A DNA stretch of 64,000 nucleotides. Origin: AC-43 sp963728855. GTDB taxonomy: Bacteria; Actinomycetota; Actinomycetes; Mycobacteriales; Micromonosporaceae. How positions within the stretch are numbered: the first letter of the stretch is position 1; the number at the start of each line of letters is the position of its first letter. This document shows, one piece after another, positions 20,493 to 28,393 of this stretch. A program made the translations under genes and the position numbers. A model generated the notes under the pieces. It saw only the letters and a list, made by a program, of their open reading frames with translations, was not told where the DNA came from and ran no database searches. The stretch lies in the NCBI GenBank assembly GCA_963728855.1, contig CAVSLN010000001.1, positions 310,001-374,000 of the forward strand, read 5' to 3'.

Positions 20493-21212
20493 ATGACCAA
20501 TCCATACCAGGGGCCCGCTTCGGGTGGCCCGGCCACGCCACCGGCAACCGCTACCGGCTCGATCGCGCCCGGCTACGGCGCGCCGCCCGGGTACGGGCCA
20601 GGTGGCCCCGGCTACCCGCCGCACCCGGGCGCCGCGCCGCCGTACCCGCCCGGGGCGCCGTACCAGGGTGGTCCCCCGCCGTACCAGCCCGGCCAGCCCT
20701 ACCCGCCGTACGGCGCCAACCCGTACGGGCCGCCCGGCTATCCGCGGCCACCGTTACCTCGTCGCAGCAACACCGGGCTGATCGTCGCGCTCGTGCTCGT
20801 CGGCGCCCTGGTGCTCGTCGGCGGTGTCGTCGGTGTCGTCGTACTTGCCAACCGGGGTTCGGGCTCGACCTCAACCCCGGCAGTAGCGCCGAAGGACACC
20901 GTCGACGCGTTCCTGACGGCCGTGTTCAAGACCTACGACGCCGCCGGCGCGATGAACAAGGTCTGCGACGGTAGGCAGACGGTGATCCAGAGCAAGATTG
21001 ACTCGGTGAACCGGCCGAGCACCGGTGGCACGGTGACCGTTAGCTGGGACTCGCTGGCACAACAGGTCCGTGGCAACCAGGCAACGGTGTCCGCCTCCGC
21101 CTCGATGAAGGTCTCCGGGGGCAGCGGCGGCTTCAACCCGAACCTGGTGGCGCCGTGGTTCTTCAGCCTCAGCGTCCAGCATGGGGAGTGGAGGATCTGT
21201 AGCTGGGCCTGA
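20493..21212 (+). CDS. Pro/Gly/Tyr-rich membrane-anchored protein with extracytoplasmic domain
   Basis: 239 residues. Residues 1-90 are a low-complexity cytosolic tail rich in PPYPPG and PGYGP motifs. A single transmembrane helix (TGLIVALVLVGALVLVGGVVGVVVLA, about 95-120) leads into an external domain of about 115 residues beginning APKDTVDAFLTAVFKTYDAAGA, which resembles NTF2/DUF4878-type domains, and contains two cysteines that could form a disulphide. ATG 20493 has GGGGAG upstream. Function unknown. It may be co-oriented with the glycosidase by chance. Confidence 0.75.
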   Translation: MTNPYQGPASGGPATPPATATGSIAPGYGAPPGYGPGGPGYPPHPGAAPPYPPGAPYQGGPPPYQPGQPYPPYGANPYGPPGYPRPPLPRRSNTGLIVALVLVGALVLVGGVVGVVVLANRGSGSTSTPAVAPKDTVDAFLTAVFKTYDAAGAMNKVCDGRQTVIQSKIDSVNRPSTGGTVTVSWDSLAQQVRGNQATVSASASMKVSGGSGGFNPNLVAPWFFSLSVQHGEWRICSWA

Positions 21213-21229
21213 GCGCTCGCCCGTGGCCC

Positions 21230-22432
21230 TCATGTCGTGGACAGCGCCTCCGTGGGGGTCAGCCGCGCGGCCCGGATCGCGGGGTAGCCGCCGGCGACCA
21301 TGCCGACCAGCACGGTCAGGCCCAGACCGCCGGCCACGACCTCGCCGGGTACGACTACCGGCCAGTGCTGGTAGGTGGCGTATCCGATGGCCGCCAGGCT
21401 GCCGAGCACGACCCCGATGACTCCGCCGAGCGCGGCGAGCACGACCGACTCGGTGAGGAACTGGCCGCGGATCTGGCCACGGTTGGCGCCCAGTGCCCGC
21501 CGCAGCCCGATCTCGCGGCGCCGTTCGAGTACCGAGACAACCATCGTGTTGGCCACCCCGATACCGCCGACCAGCAGCGCCACCGCGGCGAGGCCGAGGA
21601 AGAGCCCGGTGAACGTGTTGCGGGTGGCGCGCTTGGCCGCGAGTGCGTCGGACGGTCTGGTCACGGTGACGGCGGTCGGATCGGCCGGGTCGACGGTGGG
21701 CGGGAGAACGGCGCGGACCGCCTCGACCTGGGACTCTTCGGCCCGTACGTAGATGACCGTGGGATGGCCGTCGAACCGCAGCTGGGCCTGCGCGGCCGAC
21801 CAGCCGACCAGGACAGCGCGGTCGATGTCGGGGGACAGCGGCGTGGGGTTGAGGATCCCGATGACGGTGAACCAGCGGTCGCCGATGTAGACCTGCGGGG
21901 CCGGCAGGTTCGCGGGAAGGTCGGCGAAACCGAGCCGGGAGGCGGCGACCGAGCCGAGGACCACGGTCGGGAACCGCGCGGTCGCCTCGTCGAGGAAGTG
22001 GCCGGACTGTACCGTCGCGTTGATCGCCTGGAGCAGGTTGAGCTTGCTGGCCAGTACCGACAGCCCGGTGTCCCGGTCGTTGCCGCGGTCGGAGCGGGCC
22101 ACGGTCGCGTGGGTGTTGGCCACCGCGCTGGCCACCGTCACCGGGCCGATCCGGGCCACCATGTCAACCGACTCCGTCGGCAGCTCGACCGGCTTCTGCT
22201 GGTTGGGCGCCACGCTGGCCTGCAGGACGTTCGTGCCGAGCGCGGTCAGCTCGTCCATCAGCGCCCGTTGACCGGAGCCGGGGATGGCGGTGACGACGAC
22301 CATGGTGGCGATGCCGATCGCGATGCCCAGGGCGGACAGCGCGGCGCGCACCGGACGGGTACGCACGCCGACCAGGCCGAGCTCGACGTAGTCCAGCGGC
22401 GCGAGGCGTACGGCACGGGGTAGCTGGTTCAT
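21230..22432 (-). CDS. MacB/FtsX-type ABC transporter permease (cassette A)
   Basis: 400 residues. A first transmembrane helix (AALSALGIAIGIATMVVVTAI) is followed by a large MacB periplasmic-core domain and three C-terminal helices with the FtsX signature (VLERRREIGLRRALGANRGQIRGQFL). Such permeases do not carry substrate through a channel but transmit ATP-driven movement to an outer adaptor (mechanotransmission), here the HlyD-like protein encoded upstream. ATG 22432 overlaps the ATPase stop (ATGA). It is the intact paralogue of the frameshifted permease at 33.6-34.8 kb, and exactly 1203 bp long. Confidence 0.92.
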   Translation of the reverse strand: MNQLPRAVRLAPLDYVELGLVGVRTRPVRAALSALGIAIGIATMVVVTAIPGSGQRALMDELTALGTNVLQASVAPNQQKPVELPTESVDMVARIGPVTVASAVANTHATVARSDRGNDRDTGLSVLASKLNLLQAINATVQSGHFLDEATARFPTVVLGSVAASRLGFADLPANLPAPQVYIGDRWFTVIGILNPTPLSPDIDRAVLVGWSAAQAQLRFDGHPTVIYVRAEESQVEAVRAVLPPTVDPADPTAVTVTRPSDALAAKRATRNTFTGLFLGLAAVALLVGGIGVANTMVVSVLERRREIGLRRALGANRGQIRGQFLTESVVLAALGGVIGVVLGSLAAIGYATYQHWPVVVPGEVVAGGLGLTVLVGMVAGGYPAIRAARLTPTEALSTT

Positions 22433-23115
22433 GACCGGGGTACCTGTCGGGTGTCGGCGACGATCCGGCCGTCGCGGATCTCGACCCGTCGCGGCAGTCC
22501 CGCGGCGATGTCCCGGTCGTGTGTGATCAGCGCGATGGTCGTTCCTTCGTCGTTCAGCCTGCGCAGCAGTTGGAGCACGGCGTTGCCGTTGGCGGCGTCC
22601 AGGGAGCCGGTCGGCTCGTCGGCGAGCACCAGCGCCGGATCGTTGACCAGGGCCCGGGCGATCGCCACCCGCTGCCGCTCTCCGCCGGACAGCTGGCTGG
22701 GCAGGTGCCCGGTCCGGTGGCTCAGGTCGACGCGGTCGAGGGCGGCCAGGGCCATGCCGCGCCGCCGGGACCGCGGCACCGCGGCGTACATCAGGCCGGT
22801 GCACACGTTGTCCAGCGCGGTGCGCCCGTCGGTGAGGTGGAACTGCTGGAACACGAAGCCCAGCCACCGGCCGCGTACGGCCGACAGGCGCCGGTCGGAC
22901 AGCGCGGAGACGTCGTGGCCGCCGATGGCCACGGTGCCGCTGGTGGGACGGTCGAGGGTACCCATGACGTGCAGCAGGGTGGACTTGCCCGAGCCGGATG
23001 GCCCGACGATGCCGACCAGCTCGCCGGCCTCGACGGTCAGGGAGACGTCGTCGAGCGCGCGTACCCCGCCTGGGTACGACATCACCGCGTTGCGGACCGC
23101 GAGGACGGGACTCAC
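22429..23115 (-). CDS. MacB/LolD-type ABC transporter ATP-binding protein (cassette A)
   Basis: 228 residues from GTG 23115. Walker A GPSGSGKSTLLH, signature LSGGERQRVAIARAL, Walker B VLADEPTGSLD, and the switch His in ALITHDRD are all intact. Closest to the LolD/MacB ATPase group that partners with FtsX-like permeases. It overlaps both neighbours by 4 bases, so adaptor, ATPase and permease form one coupled unit. Confidence 0.95.
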   Translation of the reverse strand: MSPVLAVRNAVMSYPGGVRALDDVSLTVEAGELVGIVGPSGSGKSTLLHVMGTLDRPTSGTVAIGGHDVSALSDRRLSAVRGRWLGFVFQQFHLTDGRTALDNVCTGLMYAAVPRSRRRGMALAALDRVDLSHRTGHLPSQLSGGERQRVAIARALVNDPALVLADEPTGSLDAANGNAVLQLLRRLNDEGTTIALITHDRDIAAGLPRRVEIRDGRIVADTRQVPRS

Positions 23116-24281
23116 GAGGTCGTCACCACCCGGGTACCCTCGCGGATCCCGGCGCCGGTGACCTCCACCATGCCCTTGGCGAACAGCCCGACCGTGACCG
23201 GGATGAGCGTGCCGTGGTCGGTCTGTACCGCGTAGCCGCCTTCGCGCAGGGCCAGCAGCGCGCCCACCGGAACGGCCAGTACCCCGTTCCTGGCCTGGGT
23301 CGCGAACTGCACCCGTACGGGTGCGGAGTCCCACGACCGTACCGCGTTCGGGTCGTCGAGGCTGATCGTCGCGGTCATCATCGGCTGGCTCGACGCCCCG
23401 CCGCGCTCCTCGTTCCCGGCGGCGGCGACCCGGCTGACCTCCGCGACCTTGCCCGCGGCGCTACGACCGTCGGGCAGGCTCACCGTGACGGTCGTCGCCG
23501 CGCGTACCGCGTCCGCCTCCACCGGCTGAACCTGGACCGTGACCACCTTCGTCGTCAGGGTGACCGAGACCAACGGCGTGGTCGCGTCGTCGGCGGGGTG
23601 CCCGGTGACGGCGCTGACCCGGACCTGCTGTGGCAGGACGACGACGTCGCCGGCCTGTACCACCCCGGTCTGCGCAAGACCGGCGGCGCGTTGCCACCGT
23701 TTGATCGCGTTGACCACTGTCTGCGTGACCACCGCGTCGCCCTGCCGCACCGTGACGGGCGCGCCCGGTCCGGTCGGGGCGCCAGATCCGGCCGGACCGG
23801 CCGACGCGCCCGCCGCGGGGGCCGGTGGGGTGACGACTGTGCCGACCGCGGGTTGGCGGCCGATGTCGTACCCGAGAGCCTTGAGGTTGTCCGCGACCAC
23901 CCGCACGTCCCGACCGACCAGACCGGTGGCGTCGAGCGACCGGAACAGCGGGGTGTCGCCGTAGAACAGCGTCACCGGCCGGTCGTCGACGCGGAACAGG
24001 GGTTCGCCACGGGACACCACGGCACCCGTCGATGGCAGCCAGGTGGCCCGGCCGCCGCCGCCCTTGACCGGCCGCTCGACGCCGTAGCCCAGTGCGCCGT
24101 CCAGTTCCAGGGTCGCCGCCAGGTCGGTGCGTACCACGCTGGTGAACCGTACGGACGGGGTGTGCTGGGCGGTGACGGCCGTGGGGGCGGCCGGGCCGTA
24201 CGCGAACAGGACAGCCGTACCGCCCCCGGCCGCGACCGCCGTGGTGACACACACGACGAGCAGCCAGCGCCTATTTGTCAC
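23112..24281 (-). CDS. HlyD-like membrane-fusion adaptor with peptidoglycan-binding-like insert (cassette A)
   Basis: About 389 residues from GTG 24281 (an upstream GTG 24302 would add 7 residues). A signal anchor (WLLVVCVTTAVAAGGGTAVLFAY) exports the protein. The lipoyl/barrel-sandwich part has LDGALGYGVERP and TGAVVSRGEPLFRVDDRPVTLFYGDTPLFR; an internal region with VADNLKALGYD and VVNAIKRWQRAAGLAQTG looks like a peptidoglycan-binding-type fold; the C-terminal beta-barrel ends GAGIREGTRVVTT. It couples the permease to the cell wall or to an exported substrate. GTG 24281 overlaps the lipoprotein stop, implying coupling. Confidence 0.88.
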   Translation of the reverse strand: MTNRRWLLVVCVTTAVAAGGGTAVLFAYGPAAPTAVTAQHTPSVRFTSVVRTDLAATLELDGALGYGVERPVKGGGGRATWLPSTGAVVSRGEPLFRVDDRPVTLFYGDTPLFRSLDATGLVGRDVRVVADNLKALGYDIGRQPAVGTVVTPPAPAAGASAGPAGSGAPTGPGAPVTVRQGDAVVTQTVVNAIKRWQRAAGLAQTGVVQAGDVVVLPQQVRVSAVTGHPADDATTPLVSVTLTTKVVTVQVQPVEADAVRAATTVTVSLPDGRSAAGKVAEVSRVAAAGNEERGGASSQPMMTATISLDDPNAVRSWDSAPVRVQFATQARNGVLAVPVGALLALREGGYAVQTDHGTLIPVTVGLFAKGMVEVTGAGIREGTRVVTTS

Positions 24282-24858
24282 TGTATGCCTTGATCTGGTC
24301 ACGGAAAGCTTGGCGTTCGCAGTCCGGGGCGAGGGTGAGTGCCCGGGAGACCTGACGGTCGTCGGTGAAGGAGATCCCGGGCGGGTTGCCGGTGATCTCC
24401 ACCTTGATGCCCTGAGCCTCCAGGCACCGGGCCTCTTCGCGGATGTGGTCGGCGTACCGCGGGTCGGTGCGGGCGTCGCGGTCCTGCCAGGTCTCCGGCT
24501 TCTTGGCCGCGCACGCGTCGGCCGCGGCCCGGTACTTCGGATCGGTCAGGTCCGCAGTCGACTTGATGATGCCGTCCGGGCCCTGCGGCGGCCGGAGCGG
24601 CACGCCGTGGTCTCCCAGGCATCGAAGCCAGGCGTTGTTCAGCGCGACGTACTCCTGATCCGTCGTGTCGGGCCGGATGAGCGGCCGCTCGTCGTCCGGC
24701 GTGCCGGGCTTCGCCGAGGCCGCGCCGCTGCTCTGCAACGTGGCCACGCCCGTATCGGTACCGCCGGAGCCGGTGGTCCTGCTCGAGTGGCCGCATGCGG
24801 GGAGGAGCAACAGGGTTGCCGCCGCCAGGAGAGCGGACCGGCGTTTCGGGTCAGGCAT
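24271..24858 (-). CDS. Cys-motif lipoprotein (cassette A)
   Basis: 195 residues. Signal peptide with lipobox LLPAC (Cys22), so it is expected to be anchored on the outer face of the membrane. Two copies of the motif C-L-x2-[HQ]-G occur: RCLGDHGV (C80) and RCLEAQGI (C145), the second followed by KVEITGNPPG. The same motif appears in lipoprotein B and in the ectodomain of the histidine kinase encoded just across the divergent gap. First gene of the cassette A operon, 68 bp from the divergent response-regulator gene. Likely a sensing or substrate-binding accessory; unproven. Confidence 0.82.
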   Translation of the reverse strand: MPDPKRRSALLAAATLLLLPACGHSSRTTGSGGTDTGVATLQSSGAASAKPGTPDDERPLIRPDTTDQEYVALNNAWLRCLGDHGVPLRPPQGPDGIIKSTADLTDPKYRAAADACAAKKPETWQDRDARTDPRYADHIREEARCLEAQGIKVEITGNPPGISFTDDRQVSRALTLAPDCERQAFRDQIKAYSDK

Positions 24859-24926
24859 GAGCGCGACCTTGTCGGGCAGATGTGAAGAATTTGTTCAGCC
24901 GTCGTGGGCTGTTCTACGGTGGCGGC

Positions 24927-25649
24927 GTGAACGCCCGGGTCCTGCTCGCGGAGGACAACAGCATGCAGGCCGAGGCGATCCGGCGGTACCTGGAGCAGGA
25001 CGGGCACCGTACGACCGTCGTGCGGGACGGGCGTGCCGCCCTCAACGAGGCGCGCCGGGTCCGCCCGGACCTGGTGGTCCTGGACATCATGATGCCCGGG
25101 GTCGACGGGCTCGAGGTGTGCCGGCAGTTGCGGCACGAGTCGGATGTGCTGGTACTCATGCTCACCGCCCGCACGACCGAGGCGGACCTGTTGCGGGGTC
25201 TGGAGCTGGGGGCCGACGACTACCTGACCAAGCCGTTCAGTCCCCGGGAGCTGGTCGCGCGGGTGCGCACCCTGCTGCGACGCGCCGGGCGCGCACCGCT
25301 ACCAGAGGGCGTGCTGCGGGTCGGCGACCTCGTCGTCGACCGGGGCTCGTGGGAGGTCCGCCGCGGTGGCCGCAGCGTGCGGTGCACCCCGGTCGAGTTC
25401 GAGATCCTCTGTTTCATGGCGGCCCGGCCCGGCCTCGTCTTCACCCGGTCCCAGCTTCTGGAGTGCGCGAGACAGTGGGACCGCGACACCACGGCCCGCA
25501 CCATCGACGTGCACATCCGCAACCTGCGCAAGAAGATCGAGCCCGATCCGGCCCGGCCGGCCTACCTGTTGACCGTCTTCGGCGTCGGCTACAAGCTCGT
25601 GGACCCCGACAAGCTCGTGGACCCCGACAAGCTCGTGGATCCGCGGTGA
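24927..25649 (+). CDS. OmpR-family response regulator (cassette A)
   Basis: 240 residues from GTG 24927. Receiver domain with the acidic pair near residues 9-10, phosphoacceptor Asp53 in VVLDIMMPG, Thr in LTARTT and Lys in LTKPFSP. The C-terminal winged helix is of the Trans_reg_C type (FTRSQLLECARQWDRDTTARTIDVHIRNLRKKIEPDP). The natural end GYKLVDP is followed by a repeat of KLVDPD. It overlaps the histidine kinase gene by 4 bases and is divergent from the cassette A operon, which it probably controls. Confidence 0.93.
   Translation: MNARVLLAEDNSMQAEAIRRYLEQDGHRTTVVRDGRAALNEARRVRPDLVVLDIMMPGVDGLEVCRQLRHESDVLVLMLTARTTEADLLRGLELGADDYLTKPFSPRELVARVRTLLRRAGRAPLPEGVLRVGDLVVDRGSWEVRRGGRSVRCTPVEFEILCFMAARPGLVFTRSQLLECARQWDRDTTARTIDVHIRNLRKKIEPDPARPAYLLTVFGVGYKLVDPDKLVDPDKLVDPR
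25593..25646 (+). repeat. 18-bp tandem repeat at the 3' end of the response-regulator gene
   Basis: AAGCTCGTGGACCCCGAC occurs twice (25593-25610, 25611-25628), followed by a partial third copy, encoding KLVDPD-KLVDPD-KLVDPR before the stop. Confidence 0.85.
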
Positions 25650-27424
25650 CGATGGACGCCGACGTACCGCTGCGGCGCAGCCTGCTCGTCCGCCTCCTGG
25701 CCGCGTCGATCCTGATCGCGGTGTGCTCCATCGCCGCCACCGCGTGGCTCGTCATGCGCGGTACCACGCAAGCGATCCAGGAGGCCCAGGGGCAGAGCCT
25801 CTCGCAGAACGCGCACATCTACAACACCCTCGTCGGGTACGCCGCCACCCACCCGTCCTGGGACGGTGTCGAGGCACTCGTCGGGAGCCTCGCGGCCAGC
25901 ACCGGATGGCAGATCACCCTGACCACCCCGGACCGGCGGCCCATCGCCGGCTCCCCGCCGCCGTCCGGACCGGCGGTCGCGTCCGTGGACCCGCTGCACG
26001 TCGATCCCGCACTGCTGCCCGGAGCGCCGGACCAGATCGACAGCCGGGCCCTCGGCCCGTTCGCGCTGCCGGCCGCCGACCGGGAACGCGAGCGGCGGTA
26101 CGCCGACGACGGGCAGCGGTGCCTGCTGGAGCATGGCTTCCCCGCCCAGATCGTCGAGAGCCCGAGCGGACTGCTCACCGTGGTGTCCGCCGCCGGAGAG
26201 AAGCTGCGGCGAACCTGCGGGGCGGACTTCCCGTACCTCTCCACCAGCCAGAAGGTCGCCCTGACTGTGCTGCAAGGGCTGGTGAACGCATGCCTGGGAC
26301 AGCAGGGGCCGCCCGTCGTGGGCGTCTCGATAGACACGTGGCGGTACCAGCAGACGGACGGCTCGAACCTCGACCCGGAGCGCGTGCACAACTGCGTGGC
26401 CAGTGCTCGCCGAACCCAGCTCGGTCCCCACGTCGCTCCCACGGCGCTGCTGTTCGTACGCGGTTCGCAGGCCAGCGGTACGGTGCGCACCGGCTTCGTT
26501 CTGTCGAGCGCCAACATCGTACGGACCGCCGGAGCCGCTGCCGTGGTACTGGTCGTCACGATAGCCGTCACGGTCCTCATCGCCGCCCGGCTCGTACGGC
26601 CGCTGCGGGCGCTCACCGCCGCGGCCCAGCACTCCACCGGGCGCCGGGCTCGGGCTCGGGTCACCGGCCGCGACGAGATCGGTACCCTCGCCGCCGTACT
26701 CAACCGCATGGCCGAACAGCGTGAACGCGCCGAGGACCAGCGCCGCGCGATGGTCAACGACGTCGCCCACGAGCTGCGTACCCCGCTGGCCAACATCCGC
26801 AGCTGGCTGGAGGCGGCCGAGGACGGCCTGGCGCCGCCGGTGACCGACACCGAGCTGACCTCGGCCCTGCTCGCCGAGGCGCTCCAGCTGCAGCGCATCG
26901 TCGATGACCTGCAGGACCTCGCCGAGGCCGACGCGGGCGCTTTCCGCCTCGACCGGCAGCCGGTGCCGGTCGGCGACCTGGTGCGTCAGGCCGTGACGGC
27001 ACATCGGGGCGGTGCCGACGCGGCCGGCGTCACCCTGACCGCGCACACCCCGCCGGTGCGCCACGGCACGCTGCCGCGGCTGACCGTCGACCCGGTACGC
27101 ATCACGCAGGCCCTCGGCAACCTCATCGCCAACGCGGTCCGCTACACGCCGGCCGGAGGCAGGATCACCGTCAGCGCGAGGAACGACGCGGGAGACGTGG
27201 TGATGTCGGTGGCGGACACCGGTCAGGGCATCTCCGCCGGCGACCTGCCGCACGTGTTCGACCGGTTCTGGCGCGCCGACCCGTCGCGTACGCGGGACAC
27301 CGGCGGCAGCGGCCTGGGTCTGGCCATCGTCCGGCAGATCGTCGAGGCGCACGGCGGTACCGTGACGGCGACGAGCGTCCCCGGACAAGGGTCCACCTTC
27401 ACCGTCCGGCTCCCGCGCAGCTGA
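25646..27424 (+). CDS. Membrane sensor histidine kinase with Cys-motif ectodomain (cassette A)
   Basis: 592 residues from GTG 25646, overlapping the regulator stop (ATG 25652 is an alternative). One N-terminal transmembrane helix, an unusually large ectodomain of about 250 residues, a second helix (TAGAAAVVLVVTIAVTVLIAARL), a HAMP linker, HisKA with phosphorylatable His375 in NDVAHELRTPL, and HATPase_c with N box, DTGQGIS and GGSGLGLAIV. The ectodomain has RCLLEHGF (C159), ACLGQQGP (C216) and further cysteines; the first is followed by PAQIVESPSG, resembling lipoprotein A. This points to envelope sensing linked to the neighbouring lipoprotein. Confidence 0.92.
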   Translation: MTMDADVPLRRSLLVRLLAASILIAVCSIAATAWLVMRGTTQAIQEAQGQSLSQNAHIYNTLVGYAATHPSWDGVEALVGSLAASTGWQITLTTPDRRPIAGSPPPSGPAVASVDPLHVDPALLPGAPDQIDSRALGPFALPAADRERERRYADDGQRCLLEHGFPAQIVESPSGLLTVVSAAGEKLRRTCGADFPYLSTSQKVALTVLQGLVNACLGQQGPPVVGVSIDTWRYQQTDGSNLDPERVHNCVASARRTQLGPHVAPTALLFVRGSQASGTVRTGFVLSSANIVRTAGAAAVVLVVTIAVTVLIAARLVRPLRALTAAAQHSTGRRARARVTGRDEIGTLAAVLNRMAEQRERAEDQRRAMVNDVAHELRTPLANIRSWLEAAEDGLAPPVTDTELTSALLAEALQLQRIVDDLQDLAEADAGAFRLDRQPVPVGDLVRQAVTAHRGGADAAGVTLTAHTPPVRHGTLPRLTVDPVRITQALGNLIANAVRYTPAGGRITVSARNDAGDVVMSVADTGQGISAGDLPHVFDRFWRADPSRTRDTGGSGLGLAIVRQIVEAHGGTVTATSVPGQGSTFTVRLPRS

Positions 27425-27450
27425 CCGGCGGTCAGGTCGCCGGCCAACAA

Positions 27451-27466
27451 GTACAGCCTGCTGTAC
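27451..27466 (+). promoter_or_regulatory. Perfect inverted repeat before the third ABC transporter operon
   Basis: GTACAGC-CT-GCTGTAC, 7-bp arms with a 2-nt spacer, followed by a GGCT tetranucleotide run and a possible -10 TAGCGT near 27518. The gap 27425-27625 holds no gene; this may be an operator for the regulator encoded upstream or for another protein. Confidence 0.4.
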
Positions 27467-27625
27467 CCCGGGCTGGCTGGCTGGCTGGATCGTCCACAGT
27501 GGAACCCGCTCCTAGCGTGGAGGCACATCAAGCGGCCCGTCGCGTTAGGAGCACGCTGTGCCGGATACATCCGGAACTCTTGAGGCGTCCGAGACAGGCG
27601 TCCACCCCTACCGGCACCCGCGTCG

Positions 27626-28390
27626 ATGAACACCGCCGGTACCGAGCATCGCCAGGGGCAGGCGACGCCGCGGGTGGCCGCCGTGGCGTTGGAGCGCGTC
27701 ACCAAGACCTACCCCGGTGGCGTTCGGGCGCTCAACGAGGTGTCGCTTTCCGTCGAGCCGGGCACCTTCGTCGCCGTGATGGGACCGTCCGGGTCGGGCA
27801 AGAGCACGCTGATGCACTGCGCCGCCGGCCTGGACACGCCGACCAGCGGAGGCGCGTTCATCGACGGTACCGAGATCGGCGGGCTGAGCGAGACCCGGCG
27901 CACCGAGCTGCGTCGACAACGCGTCGGGTTCGTGTTCCAGTCCTACAACCTGGTGCCGTCGCTCAGCGTCGCCGACAACATCACGCTGCCCCTGCGCCTG
28001 GCCGGGAGGGCGGCGGACCGGGCCTGGTTGCAGACGCTGGTGGAGCGGGTCGGGCTGACCGGCCAGCTGGCACGCCGTCCGGCCGAGCTGTCCGGCGGCC
28101 AGCAGCAACGGGCCGCCATCGCCAGGGCGCTGGTGACCAAGCCGGCCGTCGTGTTCGGTGACGAGCCGACCGGCGCGTTGGACCTGCGTACCGCCCGGGA
28201 GGTCCTCGATCTCCTGCGCGACCTGGTCTGCTGTCTCGGCCAGACCGTCGTGATGGTCACCCACGATCCGGCCGCCGCCGCGCGGGCGGACCGGGTGCTG
28301 GTGATGGCCGACGGACGGGTCGTCGACACGCTGGAAGCGCCTACCGCGGCCGACCTGGCGCACCGCATCACCACGCTGGAGATGGAGTAA
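27626..28390 (+). CDS. ABC transporter ATP-binding protein (third transporter)
   Basis: 254 residues. Walker A GPSGSGKSTLMHC, Q-loop FVFQSYNLVPSLSV, signature LSGGQQQRAAIARAL, Walker B VVFGDEPTGALD, and switch His in MVTHDPAAAARADR. This variant, with FGDEPTGALD and a CCLGQ segment, is typical of the bacitracin/BceA-like or actinobacterial antimicrobial-efflux group paired with long FtsX permeases. It lies downstream of the cassette A kinase on the same strand, 3 bp from its permease gene. Confidence 0.94.
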   Translation: MNTAGTEHRQGQATPRVAAVALERVTKTYPGGVRALNEVSLSVEPGTFVAVMGPSGSGKSTLMHCAAGLDTPTSGGAFIDGTEIGGLSETRRTELRRQRVGFVFQSYNLVPSLSVADNITLPLRLAGRAADRAWLQTLVERVGLTGQLARRPAELSGGQQQRAAIARALVTKPAVVFGDEPTGALDLRTAREVLDLLRDLVCCLGQTVVMVTHDPAAAARADRVLVMADGRVVDTLEAPTAADLAHRITTLEME

Positions 28391-28393
28391 CCG

